A stretch of DNA of 64,000 bases from Locusta migratoria (lineage: Eukaryota; Arthropoda; Insecta; Orthoptera; Acrididae): assembly GCA_026315105.1 (NCBI GenBank), contig CM048746.1:565081940-565145939 (forward strand). The letters are read 5' to 3'. The position numbers and the translations under genes were made by a program. Below the pieces are notes generated by a model. It saw nothing but the letters and a program-made list of their open reading frames with translations. It did no database searches and had not been told where the DNA came from. Of this stretch, positions 10,020-20,699 are shown one piece after another; positions within the stretch are counted from its first letter, which is position 1, and every line of letters begins with the position of its first letter.

Positions 10020-10665
10020 GGTTGAACATTAAATTGCGTTTCCTGAAAAGTTTGTTTCTTAAAGTTTATGTACCTTTTCCTCAGGTTCTGTGAATCCTAG
10101 AATTATGAAATTTTGTACACATATTTCTGTAAACCTAATAAACGTCGTCTCAAGAGCAAATTTTGAAATTCTGATTGCAAGCTGGGGCAACATTGCTTGG
10201 AATTTTGCATGAATTTAAAAATGTACTTGTGGAATTATAATTAAAAATTATGAAAATTCTCCAATTTGACCTATTGCAAAAACCTCATGAGAGAAGCTCA
10301 CAACATATAAAGAGATGAAAAAGAGAAATTTTTTGTAGAAATCTCTTGAATACTTCCATCGAAAAAGGAACATACATTATTTTCTTGGAGAAAAAATAAA
10401 AAAAAAACTTTGAATTTCATTAAAAAGTTGAAAATATATAATCAAAAGATTTTGTTTGTAAATGTCTTACTTTTATATAAAGTGTGGTACAAAATGTCAT
10501 TGCCGTATCTCCAAAACTGTGGATTTGGTACAATTTTGAAATAGTGTGTATTGGCCCACTTTAGGCTACGGTAGTAACACTAAAAGTGGGCCTTTGCGAT
10601 CGTTTTTTGACAGCTCGAAATTAAAATAAAAATAACGGCTTAACCATTCACCTCACACGAAAATT
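10020..10665. other. Unassigned AT-rich stretch
   Basis: Nothing but AT-rich sequence is visible, with an AATAAA-type site near 10138. It may be the 3' UTR of the transposase remnant upstream. Confidence 0.35.
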
Positions 10666-10667
10666 GA

Positions 10668-10990
10668 ATAACCGAATTTGTAGAGGAGAAAATTCTCTAC
10701 AACTTTGCTCTCTTATGTTTTTTTCATGTCAGTATCGTTTCAGCGATATTTGCAAAAATAACGGCGATTTTGGGATGTCTGTCTGTCTGTCCGTCTGTCT
10801 GTCTGTCCGTAACGTGTTCCCCGTTTTTAAGACGAACTGTTCAATTTCATAACCGAATTTGTAGAGAAGATTCTCTACAGCTTTGTTCCGGTATGTTTTG
10901 TTTTTTTTCATATGTCGTATCGTTTGAGAGATATTTGCAAAAATAACTGAGATTTGACACCCTCCATTGAATTAACGAAACCCAACCGTT
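10668..10990 (+). repeat. Two-copy tandem repeat, ~183-bp unit
   Basis: The unit begins ATAACCGAATTTGTAGAG at ~10668 and again at ~10850, and both contain TTCTCTACA.CTTTG and ATATTTGCAAAAATAAC. Unit one carries a (GTCT/GTCC)n microsatellite at 10779-10810 that unit two lacks. Mid-sequence changes show it is an old duplication. Confidence 0.8.
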
Positions 10991-11597
10991 AGGAGATGTC
11001 ACGAGACATTCCTCGCCCAGAACTCTCTCTGGCATAAGCCATCTTGTGTTCCATATTTGATGATTTTCTTATTGTAACTTTCACGTTGACATTTCCAAGC
11101 AATGGCGCACTGAAGAATTAACAAAAACACGTCGTTCTTCGTACGATAAATGATAATCTGGTGTCTACAAATGTCATATTAGTATCAGTTAACAACGACC
11201 ATCAATAGTATGAGATTAACGAACGGAACTTGTAAGTGAGACCGTAGCGTAGTGGGCAATATGTTTGACTGTGACGCTGTAGGCAGTGTTTCAAAACCCG
11301 CTCCTACCTAAAAAAAAATTTCCCTAAAAGGGTTTCAGACACTCTTATTAATTAATTTTTTATTGTTTACATTATTATTTTGGTTCAAAATGTTTGCAAA
11401 AACTTATCTAAAGTGGGCCATAAAACACGTCAGTGCGATTTTTTTCACCAATGTCCCCCCTTAAAATAACTACAAACTTGGAACTGAACGTAAAGATTCA
11501 GTATCTGTTAATAGTAACCCAGTTTTATCAATGTAGACGTCACTTTTCAGTTTGAGAAATTCATTTAAATCCAAATTAGACTTTTTATCCCGCTAGG
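10991..11597. other. Unassigned stretch with a weak tRNA-like block
   Basis: At about 11236-11310 the plus strand reads GACCGTAGCGTAGTGGGCAA and later a degenerate B box (TGTTTCAAAACCC), resembling a decayed tRNA-derived head. The rest is AT-rich without features. Confidence 0.35.
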
Positions 11598-12055
11598 GTG
11601 ACCATTTGTCACGTGGTGAGCTTCCGCACCGCAGCTGTTGGCTGGCTGACGTCACTCGACAGTAACTGAGCCCACTTGTCCTCCTGCCCACTCCCCTCGC
11701 AATGTGTCAGATGCAAAAGCAAAAAGCGAGTCGTCCAGAAGAGGAGCCCTCCGCATCCGCCGCCGCCGCCAGTGTTAACAGCTGTGCGCTGCCCTGGCCT
11801 GCCCTGGCCTTGTCTCGGGGTGTCAGACATAAAGCGGCGTCCCCCGTGATGGAGGGCTGGCAGAATCGCCCCCTAATGACACATTTCTTGCTGCCGGCGG
11901 CCGATCGAACGGCCGGCAGGACAATGGCAGCCGTAAACCCCTCTCCAGGCGAACATCTCGCCGCGCCGGCAGATGCGGCCACGGCTACGCGAGCAGCTGC
12001 CGGCGCAGCACACCTCACAAACACCTGCCGACACGCGTATGATGAAAACTCTTCT
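11598..12055. other. GC-rich island of unknown role
   Basis: This ~460-bp block is much richer in G+C and CpG than its surroundings and shows no match to the window's repeats. Open frames exist on both strands (11702-12070 plus, 11707-12087 minus). Their alanine-rich composition follows from GC bias and no domain is recognisable. An 8-bp inverted repeat CTGCCGGC/GCCGGCAG sits at 11891-11898 and 11912-11919, around a GATC core. It could be a promoter, enhancer, first exon or a decayed LTR. Confidence 0.45.
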
Positions 12056-12085
12056 GAGAAAAAAATGTGATATTTACACATGTTC

Positions 12086-12560
12086 ATCTTCCTTCTTCTT
12101 TCAGTAAATCTGTCCCCAGACAGGTATCAACGTAAGATGCTCCATGTCTTTCTGCGCTGGGCATCCTGTTTCATTTGCTGGTAACATCTTCTGTTCTTCA
12201 CACCCGTTAACATTCCAAACCCTCTTCTTCCTCTCACTCTTCTACTTTTCTCTCCATTATCCTTTGCAGTAGACAGTTCGTGCGTACTATGTGTCCCATC
12301 TAAGATGTTTTGCTCTTCTGTATCATCCTCATGAAGTTCCTTTCCTCTTTTACCCTGTTCAGTACCTCCTCATTTCTCAATGTCAGTCCATCAGCCATCT
12401 TCAGATCAATTCTATGAAATTACAGAGTAACCTGTCGCGTGATGAACGAGTGTTTACTGTCCATATTTCACATCCATAAGACACGACGTTCCATACAAAA
12501 CATTTGGCGAACCTCTTCCGGAGATTAATGGAGACGGTCCTAGCTGTCAGTAACAGTTTA
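12086..12560 (-). pseudogene. Endonuclease/RT LINE pol C-terminal fragment
   Basis: Minus-strand reading gives YGCEIWTVNTR, NEEVLNRVKEERNFM, MGHIVRTNCLLQRIMERKVE and NETGCPAQKDMEHLT, the tail region of the same LINE superfamily seen at 4309, 15916 and 61345 but from a more diverged lineage. Stops and frameshifts are present. It is 5'- and 3'-truncated. Confidence 0.65.
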
Positions 12561-14850
12561 ATATTTTCACTCGATTAAGTTATTTCAGTTATTCGTGGCT
12601 GTGAAATATCAAACTTCCGTGCCGTAAGTTGTGGAGTCCTGGTGGACTCCAGGCGCTCAGTTTTCCCCTCATCAGCCACCATCTTACCTCCCACCACCCC
12701 CGCCTAGAATAGCCTCCTCCTCGGTAGTGTAAGACACACTGACAAGACTGCAAGTACTGTCAGTGTACGGGCTAAATATTGCTTCAAAACCGACCCGCTC
12801 GTATAGCTTTGTCAGTCCCTAAAATAAAATAGTCTTGAGTTCACTGAGTGCAGCATACATATTAGTAAATGGTTTGGTGTTTGAACAGCGACACGTTCGC
12901 AACTATAGTCTTGTTTGTATACAAATTTCTTCAAATTTTACCACACCGACACTGTTTAGACTTCTTCAAATGGGATTTGGTAGCGACCCTCCTCGGTGAA
13001 GTTCTTCTACCAAGTTAGTTTCCTCGCCACCTACTTCCCTCCACAGGTCATAACGACGAGCAGAGGGGTCTTTCACAAGGGTCACTGACCTGTTCAACAA
13101 ATCCCTTCTTAATTTTAGACTTTGGTTGACTTCTTTCTGGAAGTACATAGGATACCTGTTAGAAGTCAGTTGTTTACTATCAGTACTCACAGTCATAATT
13201 TAGAGACTGGTGTAAGCTTTAAGCAGCCGCTCACAATTCGAAGTGTTTCGTTGAGAGCGGTGTCCACCAGCTTCGGCTGAGCCTTTCCAGGACGAAGGTG
13301 CACACTCGCCAGCCGCAAAGCATAGCTCTAGCGCGAGGTTGCGAACTTCTGGCTCAGCATTCAGCACCCCACGATGATACTGTCTAATTTCTGAGCAAAC
13401 AGTTGCTTTTAACGATCTTCCATTTTAGGGATTTGCAGAGATGTTTATGAGATAACGCGCGATAGAGTGTGACACCTAGCTGTCTGGGAGTCTGTCAGTG
13501 CTCGAGATGTATTCCTTTCCAAATGATATTTAATCCAGCGGCTGAGTAACCCTTGCATCTTTCCATTACGTCCGTGTAAAAAATGAAAAAAAAGATGACT
13601 ATTTGAAATTTAAACTGTATAAGGGTTATTTCCGTTGTCAAATTAATCGATAAAATATAGGAACTGTTGTTTTCATCCACATTGATATTTTGAAACGTAA
13701 GTATTTTCCCAACTTGGATGGAACAGATTGCCATTTACTTTCGTTCAGAAAAATCAGGTTGTTTGGGAAGTACCTGGTTCGTCGGTGAGGAGCACATCCA
13801 AGTGGAATGGGACAAACAAGGGAGAGAAGAACCACTTGCAGATTTTGAAGAAATTGAGAGTGAACTGGATGGCGAAATATTGCCAGACTTTGATAGAGTG
13901 TCTGTCGACTTCGTAGTTGCTCCTGAAGAAATTGTGCATCCCTTGCAATAATCAAATTTAGACGACTCTTAAAACGGAGACATCCGTTCGGGGAAAGATG
14001 GTGGACAATTTCGACGACTTTGAATTTTATAAATTCTGCAATCGGAACTCCACGTATCCGGTACAAATGGGGCTGCCCGAACTCGCAAAACGTTTGTCTT
14101 CTTTGAATTATTCATGCAAAACAAATGAAGAAATCAGTAAATGAGAGGCTTTGGCCCTGAAATTGGAAAAGTGCATAGGAATCGCTGATGTGATGTTTTC
14201 CAAATATCTCTATTTATACGAGAAATTAGACTGTTCACAAATTGGGTGTTCCCTCGTGTTTTTATGTATTTCTAATGTCAGTAAATTACTTAAGAATTTT
14301 GTTTTCTTCCTTTTGTTAAATAACATTTAACCTAATTTTCGTATTGCATTGTTGGTCTTCTGAAATGACTGAATGCTTTTGAGATGTTTTTCCTTTCTAT
14401 CAGTCAAAATTATGCTTCTTTAGGCTTTGAAAGATCTGCAGGAAGAATCCCATGTTTGATGGGTTGACACATTAACAATGTGATTACACAGCTGCAATGC
14501 CTAAAACGTGCGTAGGGGCGGGATAGACCGCATGTGGAAGACACTGTTCCATGCTCCCACGTGGATAAATGAGAAAAGAATTTTAAAGAGTGTCCAATGG
14601 TAAAGAGACATTGCGCAGACTTTGCATATGACTGAATTTATCTGGCAGGTTTCTGTTCATGAAACGTAGATAAGATTACGAATTTGCATGTAAAACTGAG
14701 AACAGAACAAAGCGTCAGTTCGTGTTCGAGATACTGGTTCATACAGTATATCTGCCAGACAGTAGTTGTACTCTACGGTTCCTAAAATCATATAGTCACA
14801 AAATCCGTCAAATTTCATACTTATTCTGAGGACGAAGTTCTGCTTTATTT
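12561..14850. other. Unassigned stretch
   Basis: Several ORFs of 60-140 codons on both strands (for example 12966-13196 minus, 13638-14066 minus, 13718-13951 plus) show no domain I recognise. The 13718-14160 segment, read on the plus strand, is acidic and broken by stops and may be a decayed transposon protein of unknown family. Otherwise I see nothing. Confidence 0.3.
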
Positions 14851-14855
14851 GTTAG

Positions 14856-15215
14856 CACTACCGTGTCTACAAAATAGGGGCACAAGGGGCACATGCCCAG
14901 GATCCTCAGCCTGATGGTGGCCCCGAGAAACTCGTTCCTTTCTCCTAGGCAATGACTTTTTAAGCGAATTTTTGTCGCAGTTACTTATTATAAAGACCCA
15001 GAAATTGCCTCTAAACGTGTCATTTATGGTGTGGCAAGTGACTAGGTTTGCTGTCTGCATGCAAAATTGTAGTTACTATTGCGGGCCTTAGCTACAGAAC
15101 ACACGTCGACATTGTGTAGTAGACCTTCTGGTAGTCTGTTTCAGATATAACTTGTCGGAACATTGTATCCAATAGAGGCCTTCACAAACGCCACACGGGT
15201 GTACTGTGACCGGCC
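14856..15215 (+). mobile_element. hAT 5'-end fragment
   Basis: This begins CACTACCGTGTCTAC and runs parallel to the 5' noncoding part of the complete-ended hAT at 17732 (shared TGATGGTGGCCC, GAAACTCGTTCC, GCGGGCCTTAGCTACAGAAC, ATTGTATCCAATAG). It stops matching near 15215 with no 3' terminal repeat, so it is a truncated copy or a deletion derivative. Confidence 0.75.
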
Positions 15216-15260
15216 AAGCAGCGAGTTAGGCAGGCGCTTACGTCACGAGACGTCAGCGCA

Positions 15261-15453
15261 GCCGCGGTGGAGTAGCCGAGCGGTCTAAAGCGTCTCGCTG
15301 CGGAGCGCGCGGTTGCTCGCCGTGGAGGTTCGAGTCCTCCCTGGGGCATGGGTGTGTGTGTGTGTGTGTTTCTCCATAGGTTAATTTACCTAGGTTCAAG
15401 TAGTTTGTAAGCTACGGACTGATGACCACGCAGTTTGGTCCGGTAGATTTAGG

Positions 15454-15495
<42 letters not shown>
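15261..15495 (+). mobile_element. SINE type B with long poly(A)
   Basis: The type B head (GTGGAGTAGCCGAGCGGTC and GGTTCGAGTCC) and body are intact, and the copy ends in a 42-A tail at 15454-15495. Most other copies lack a long A tail. An imperfect target duplication GTCAGCGCA/GTCAGTGCA flanks it (15252-15260, 15497-15505). Confidence 0.9.
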
Positions 15496-15497
<2 letters not shown>

Positions 15498-15580
15498 TCA
15501 GTGCAGTCAGCCCCAGTAGCGGCGGCATCAAAGTTGCCCGCAACAATACAGCAGCTGCACCGTTCTCAGCAGCAGCATGA

Positions 15581-15782
15581 GGGCCGGCCGCGGTGGCCTA
15601 GGGGACTGAGGCGCTTCAGTCACGGTCTGCACGGCCACTACGGTCGGGGGTTCGAATCCCCCCTCGGGACTGGATATTTGTGCCGTCCTAGTTCGTAAGT
15701 AGTTCATAAGCAGTTTGTAAGTTTAGGGACTGATGACCCCGTAGTTAAGTCCCATAAGCTTTACAAACATTTGAACATTTGA
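15581..15782 (+). mobile_element. SINE type A
   Basis: Full-length type A head and body. Target duplication AGCAGCATGA is seen at 15571-15580 and 15783-15792. Confidence 0.92.
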
Positions 15783-15869
15783 AGCAGCATGATGCGCCGC
15801 GCCGTGGGAATGCATGAGCGCCGCAGAGTGTAATGGAGGGGAAGTCTAGCAATCGCACAGTACTGTACA

Positions 15870-17060
15870 CTAGAGGCGGGCAAACCCATTCATTATTGGA
15901 ACCTAGTTCACTGGTAGATGAGTTTTGTTACTCAGGTAGTAAAATAACATGCGATGGTCGCAGTACAGAGGATATAAAATGCAGAATGACAATGGGAAGA
16001 AAAGCATTTTTGAAAAAGAGAAATTTGCTAACATCGAATATTAATTTAATTGTAAGGAAGTCTTTTCAGAAGGCATTTGTGTAGAGTGTTGCCTTGTACG
16101 GGAGTGAAACATGGACGATAAGCAGTGCGGACAGGAAGAGGATAGAGGCTTTTGAAATATGGTGCTACAGAAGAATGCTGAAGATTAGGTGGGTAGATCG
16201 CATAACTAATGAAGAGGTACTGAACAGAATTGGTGAGAAAAGGAATTTTTGGCATACCCTGACTAAACGAAGGGATCGCTTGGTAGGACACATTCTTAGA
16301 CATCGGGGAATCGTAAATTTAGCATTGGAGGGAAGTGTGTGGGGTAAAAATCGCAGAGGGAGACCAAGAGACGCGTATAGTAAGCAAATTCAAGTAGATG
16401 TGGGTTGCCGTTCTTATGAGGAGATGAAAAGGCTTGCTCGGGATAGAGTAGGGTGGAGAACTGCATCAAACCAGTCTCCGGACTGAAGACGATAACAACA
16501 ACAACAGTTCACTGGTGATCGTTTCTTTTTTGGAACCGTTCCCTTCGACTCGTTCGCCGTTCCTTTTTTATCCAGTTGTCAATGTCTACAGTTTTCATAA
16601 TAGTCGGAATTGCAAACAAGTAGCATTGGCTCTGTACTCACCAACTCCGTTTTACACATTTTATAAAAGTTAATTCCCTACAGTCGATGGAGCACCGGTA
16701 TAAATATCATTCCTTCCATAACAATGAGCACGCTGATTCACCGTGGTCAAATATCTGCAGCTCGATACTGAGTTGGAACTGCTACATTTGACCAAAAAGG
16801 GAACGGCCGCGCGGGCACCCTGGAGCTGGAACGGAAACGGCCATGTGGACAGGCACCGCTGACGTGAACTATCATTGTAACCAGTTCCTCGGTCCTTCCG
16901 TTCACTCTTGTGAACCGTTCCTTTGGCCCCGTTTGTTCGTAATCGACCCATCTCCACAGGGTAAAGAGCAGTGGCATTTGATGGTAGAGCCAGTTACTGG
17001 AACTAGGAGTCTTTTTGTAACGGGTGAACTCAATATTTTACAGTACAGTAGTTTCCAGTA
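15870..17060. mobile_element. Possible hAT-type non-autonomous element (host of a LINE)
   Basis: The sequence around the LINE at 15916 starts TAGAGGCGGGCAAAC and contains repeated GAACCGTTCC/GGAACGG motifs in both directions on either side (about 16530-16560 and 16795-16930). This is the style of hAT-derived MITEs with GGGCAAAC termini. The right end is not certain. No transposase is visible. Confidence 0.4.
15916..16506 (+). pseudogene. 5'-truncated endonuclease/RT LINE insertion
   Basis: The insertion carries the last ~190 codons of pol: FCYSGSKITCDGRSTEDIK, MGRKAFLKKRNLLTS, a stop near 16082, YGSETWTIS, RRMLKIRWVDR, KRRDRLVGHILRHRGIVNL and DRVGWRTASNQSPD. It ends in the GATAACAACAAC tail. 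A 10-bp target duplication GTTCACTGGT flanks it at 15906-15915 and 16507-16516, so its ends are exact and its length is 591 bp. It is the least damaged copy of this LINE tail in the window, and the single stop suggests it is fairly young. Confidence 0.92.
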
Positions 17061-17217
17061 TTCAAAGACGCGAAAATGAACGTTCATAAAAAAATGAAAA
17101 ACTACCGGTCGCGGGTTCGAAACCCGGTCGGACCTTGGATTTTTTTCAGTCTGCGTTTCAACTCAGCCTTCATCTCTAAACGATGTGAGAAGTCGCCAGA
17201 AACGACTCCTGCTATCA
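17061..17217. other. Junction sequence with a tRNA-like T arm
   Basis: At 17103-17135 the plus strand reads CCGGTCGCGGGTTCGAAACC, a B-box-like T arm followed by its complement. No complete tRNA or SINE can be drawn around it. Confidence 0.4.
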
Positions 17218-17731
17218 GAAAACCCAGCGTTGCCCGGGTATTTATTTATTCAAGAGTGACTGTATCTACTATTATCTATTTCTACAACTTGTCCTCTATC
17301 TCCTGCCCCTATTCCAGCGCATCTCCTTGCCTCTCTTCTTTCCTTTTTCTCAGTTCTCGTAGTCCTCCTTTCATCTCAACCTGTCCCTTTTTCTGTCCAT
17401 TTCCTCCTCCCCCTGTTTTTCTTCATCTCCTTGTACCTGTCTATCTCCCCTCTCTCATTCTCCTCCCCTCTATCTCTCCTCTTTTACCCTCCCCTTTCTC
17501 TCCAACTCCTCTCCCTTGTGTATATGAAAACTTACATATATGCCCCAACTTTCATGGTGACCAGTCATACGGTGTCAAAGTCGAAAGGTACCCTCCTCCA
17601 TGCTAGATTCACTGACTTGCAGATTATAAAAATTTTCTTCATGAAAACATACATTTATGTGCTGACTTTCATGGTGACAAGTCAAACAAACTGGATGTTT
17701 TGTAACGTGCCCTCCGCCATGCACCTACGGA

Positions 17732-20217
17732 CACTACCGTCTCTACCATAGGGGCACACCCCCAGGGCCCCCAGCCTGATGGTGGCCCGAGAAACTCGTT
17801 CCTTTCTTCTTCCTTTCACTTTTTTCAAGTTAATTTTTGTCGCACTTATTCCTTACAAAGACCCACAAATTGGCCCGAAACGTGTCGCATATGGTGTAGC
17901 AAGTAACTTGGTTTGCAATCTAGATGCAAAATCGTAGTTATTATTGCGGGCCTTAGCTACAGAACACACGGCGACACTGTTGTAGCAGGCTTTGTGGCAG
18001 TCTGTTTTAGATATAACTTTGGGAACATTGTATCCAATAGCGGCCTTCACACAACGCCACACGGTGCTGCTGTTGACCGGCGGTTAGGACGAGAATTCCC
18101 TACGAAGAAATCAATGGACTCGCCCGGTGATTAGGACGGCACTTCGCATTGGCCAATGCATCCAATCCTGGTGAATTCGGCATTGTTGGAGTTTCTACCT
18201 TACGAAGCGATAGTTCGTTATCGCGGTGCTTCGAAGCACCGTTTGATTGTACGCGATTCACTCTGTTTACTTGGCAGTGTCTACTTAATATTTTTGTAGT
18301 CTCTTTCAACAATTTCAAGAAGAACAGACTTAAGTGGTTCAGAAAAAAGAAAAAAAACTGCAATTCAAAAAGATACCAACAGCAGACGGCCTAAATTTAG
18401 TTCGTTTTTCACTGTTGAAGAAACTAACAGGCTGAGTGATTCATCTACCTCATCGTCTCAAGATATCTATAAATCTCAAGGCTTAGAAACGGTGCCCATG
18501 TTTAACATAGAAGATAACATATGTGTTTAGAGTTCATCAGTTCCAGTTATGAAGACAGCTGCACACACATCACAACGCTTCTTCCATCTCAAGCCACTTG
18601 GATTCACCAGACAGAAGGATGTTAGAAAACATATCTCACGACCCTGGTACGTACTGTGATGACATTTTAACGGAAGATGTCCGTGATGTTTGGATTCACA
18701 AGGGCCCAGAGTTTTTCCAAAACAAAAATAGCAACTTCTCAGAAACCACTACACATTTTGCTGATGTAAGTGGTAAAACAGATACCAGAAAAATAACTAG
18801 GACGGTTTTCACTCCCAAATTGACGAATGGTGAGTGTGGAAAGAAAGTGGCTTCTGTATTCACCACTCATGAAATCTGCGTACTGTTATTGTTGCCGTCT
18901 ATTCAGTAACACTGTCGGCAATAATTTGAGGTCTTCTAGGGGATACGAAGATTAGAATAATGTAAATAAGAGAACAGTTTACAGCACAGGGAATCAATGA
19001 TGAATTATGTTGCAAAAAGCAAACTTGTTGGACGAGTTGCTACTGGATTGATTTCCCAGTTTAATGCTAAGGTCAACTATTGAAGGAGCATATTGAAAAG
19101 AATTACTGCAGTTGTGAAATTTTTGGCGTCAAGGGGACTAGAATTTCGTGGAGAAAATGATGTTTTGGGGTCTGAAAACAATGAAGATAATTTGGAATGC
19201 TTCAAATTAATAACTAAATGTGATCCTCTTCTTGCTGATCATATACGAAAGTATGGCATTCGTGGCAAAGGAAATACATCATATTTGTCTGGAAATATTT
19301 GCAATGAATTTATTAATGTAATGGGACAGAAAGTGTTAATGACGATTGTGAACGAATAAAAAATAGCCAAGTAAAAGATGGACAGCCTTTTGAGATACTT
19401 TTTGCAATTTTTGTCTCTGGAGGAGCATAGGGCTCAAAGTACAGAAGATACTATTATGAAGTTTTGGGACAGCTTTGAAATTTCAATAAAAGATTGCCGC
19501 GGACAGAGCTATGATAATGCTGCAAATATGGCTGGAAAGTATTCCGGTCGTCAGGCAAGAATTAAAAAAAATGTAAACTTGCTGTTTGTACCATGTGCCA
19601 GACATTCACTAAATTTAGTAGGTATTCAGGCGGCTGTATGTGTTTCTGAAGCAGTAGCATACTTCCAGTTTGTCCAAAAATTGTTCACCTTTTCTTCTGC
19701 TTCGAACAATCGTTGGAAAGTTTTGAAAGAAAGTGACGTCCTTAAACAGTTGGACTTTCAAGACACAGTAGAAGATTTGGCTTTTCAGAAATTTCGAAAG
19801 AAACCTTTAACAACAACGATACTTCCAATTTTCAAAACAGTAATTACTAGTATTTTATTTGTGTATTTCAAAACATAATAACCAATAAATTCACTAAGCA
19901 AATGTACATCATTCTGATGAGTTCATTCAAAGGAAAATTCTGTTTTGTTGTAGGGACTCCTAATCTGTGTGTTAGTCATCTGCATAGAGATGTACTCCAA
20001 AAATCGTATGTATTGTATTCTGGACATCTTTAAAGAAATCATTAATTTTAAAGAATGACTAATTTGTGGAACTAATCATAAGTATTTGGTTTGATATATT
20101 TTAACCAATGAAGTCACTAAATAAATGTACACCATTCTGATGCATTCCATTTCTTTTTTTAAGGGCCCCAAAACAGTGAGTCCCCAGGTGGCCCCTGCAT
20201 GACTTAAGACGGCCCTG
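17732..20217 (+). mobile_element. hAT transposon with both ends and perfect 8-bp TSD
   Basis: The element is 2,486 bp. Its left end is CACTACCGTCT and its right end, in complement, CAGGGCCGTCT. The inverted termini share CA and CCGTCT. The 8-bp duplication CCTACGGA is identical at 17724-17731 and 20218-20225, the signature target length of hAT elements. Inside is a decayed ZMYM1-like transposase. Two ~43-bp direct repeats (ATTCACTAAGCAAATGTACA at ~19888 and a near copy at ~20111) lie in the 3' region. Confidence 0.93.
18350..19878 (+). pseudogene. hAT transposase, ZMYM1-like, decayed
   Basis: Pieces in several frames give an N-terminal TTF-type region (DPGTY.DDILTEDVRDVWI, GPEFFQNK.SNFSE, about 18630-18760) and the sequence RSKLVGRV and ISQFNAKVNY (19010-19080). 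The DUF4371-like central part follows (19093-19359: AVVKFLASRGLEFRGEND and YGIRGKGNTSYLS). The RNase-H-fold segment lies at 19378-19878 (CRGQSYDNAANMAGKYSGRQ, VPCARHSLNLVG, FTFSSASNNRWKVLKE). That segment carries the CRGQ.YD..A.M.G motif and the C.HSLNL motif of hAT transposases. The C-terminal dimerisation part is missing, and at least five stops or frame changes are present, so it is dead. Confidence 0.85.
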
Positions 20218-20699
20218 CCTACGGAGGCTCACGAAAGGCCTACGTATTAATGCGGGGTAAAGCTCATTCCAAATTTCATTCACATCTGTCTATAACTTTC
20301 AGGGTGAAAGAGTAGCAAACACATTAACCCAGTGTAAGGTAGCCTCTGCCACACACCATGCGTAGCCCATGAATTAATCAGGGTATAAGCTACCTCTGCT
20401 CCAAATTTCATTCATATCCGTCCAGGCATTTCGGCGTGAAAGCGTAAGAAACGAATTAACTCATTTTAAACCACCCTTCGCCATGCACCATACGTAGTAT
20501 GCAGGTAACCTTCGCGCGAGTGCGTGCAATAAGTTGACAAGATTTTATCGAAATCGGATGTAAGATATGGCCGTGCATGAAATACGAACAAAAATACAAA
20601 CAAACATTAATTTTTATATATTATATTTATGAATGTGGTTTGTGGTTCATAGTGTGGGTTCCTGTAGTCATGTCCTAATTCATGAACCACGGGCAATGT

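Larger units (their letters stand above)
17218..20625 (+). repeat. Unclassified repeat (outer element), split by a hAT
   Basis: The left part starts near CCAGCGTTGCCCGGGTATTTA and has a pyrimidine-rich stretch (17280-17510). Two short tandem units sharing ACTTTCATGGTGAC follow at ~17550 and ~17665. The right part, beyond the hAT, repeats CCAAATTTCATTCA at ~20267 and ~20401 and ends with AACATTAATTTTTATATATT near 20625. The two halves join at the 8-bp target site of the hAT (17724-17731 and 20218-20225). A reverse-oriented relative of the left end is at about 37440-37650. Confidence 0.6.

Noticed and set aside
11702..12087. Two overlapping ORFs of over 120 codons on opposite strands
   Set aside because: Alanine-rich low-complexity translation from GC-rich DNA, with no domain or splice context.
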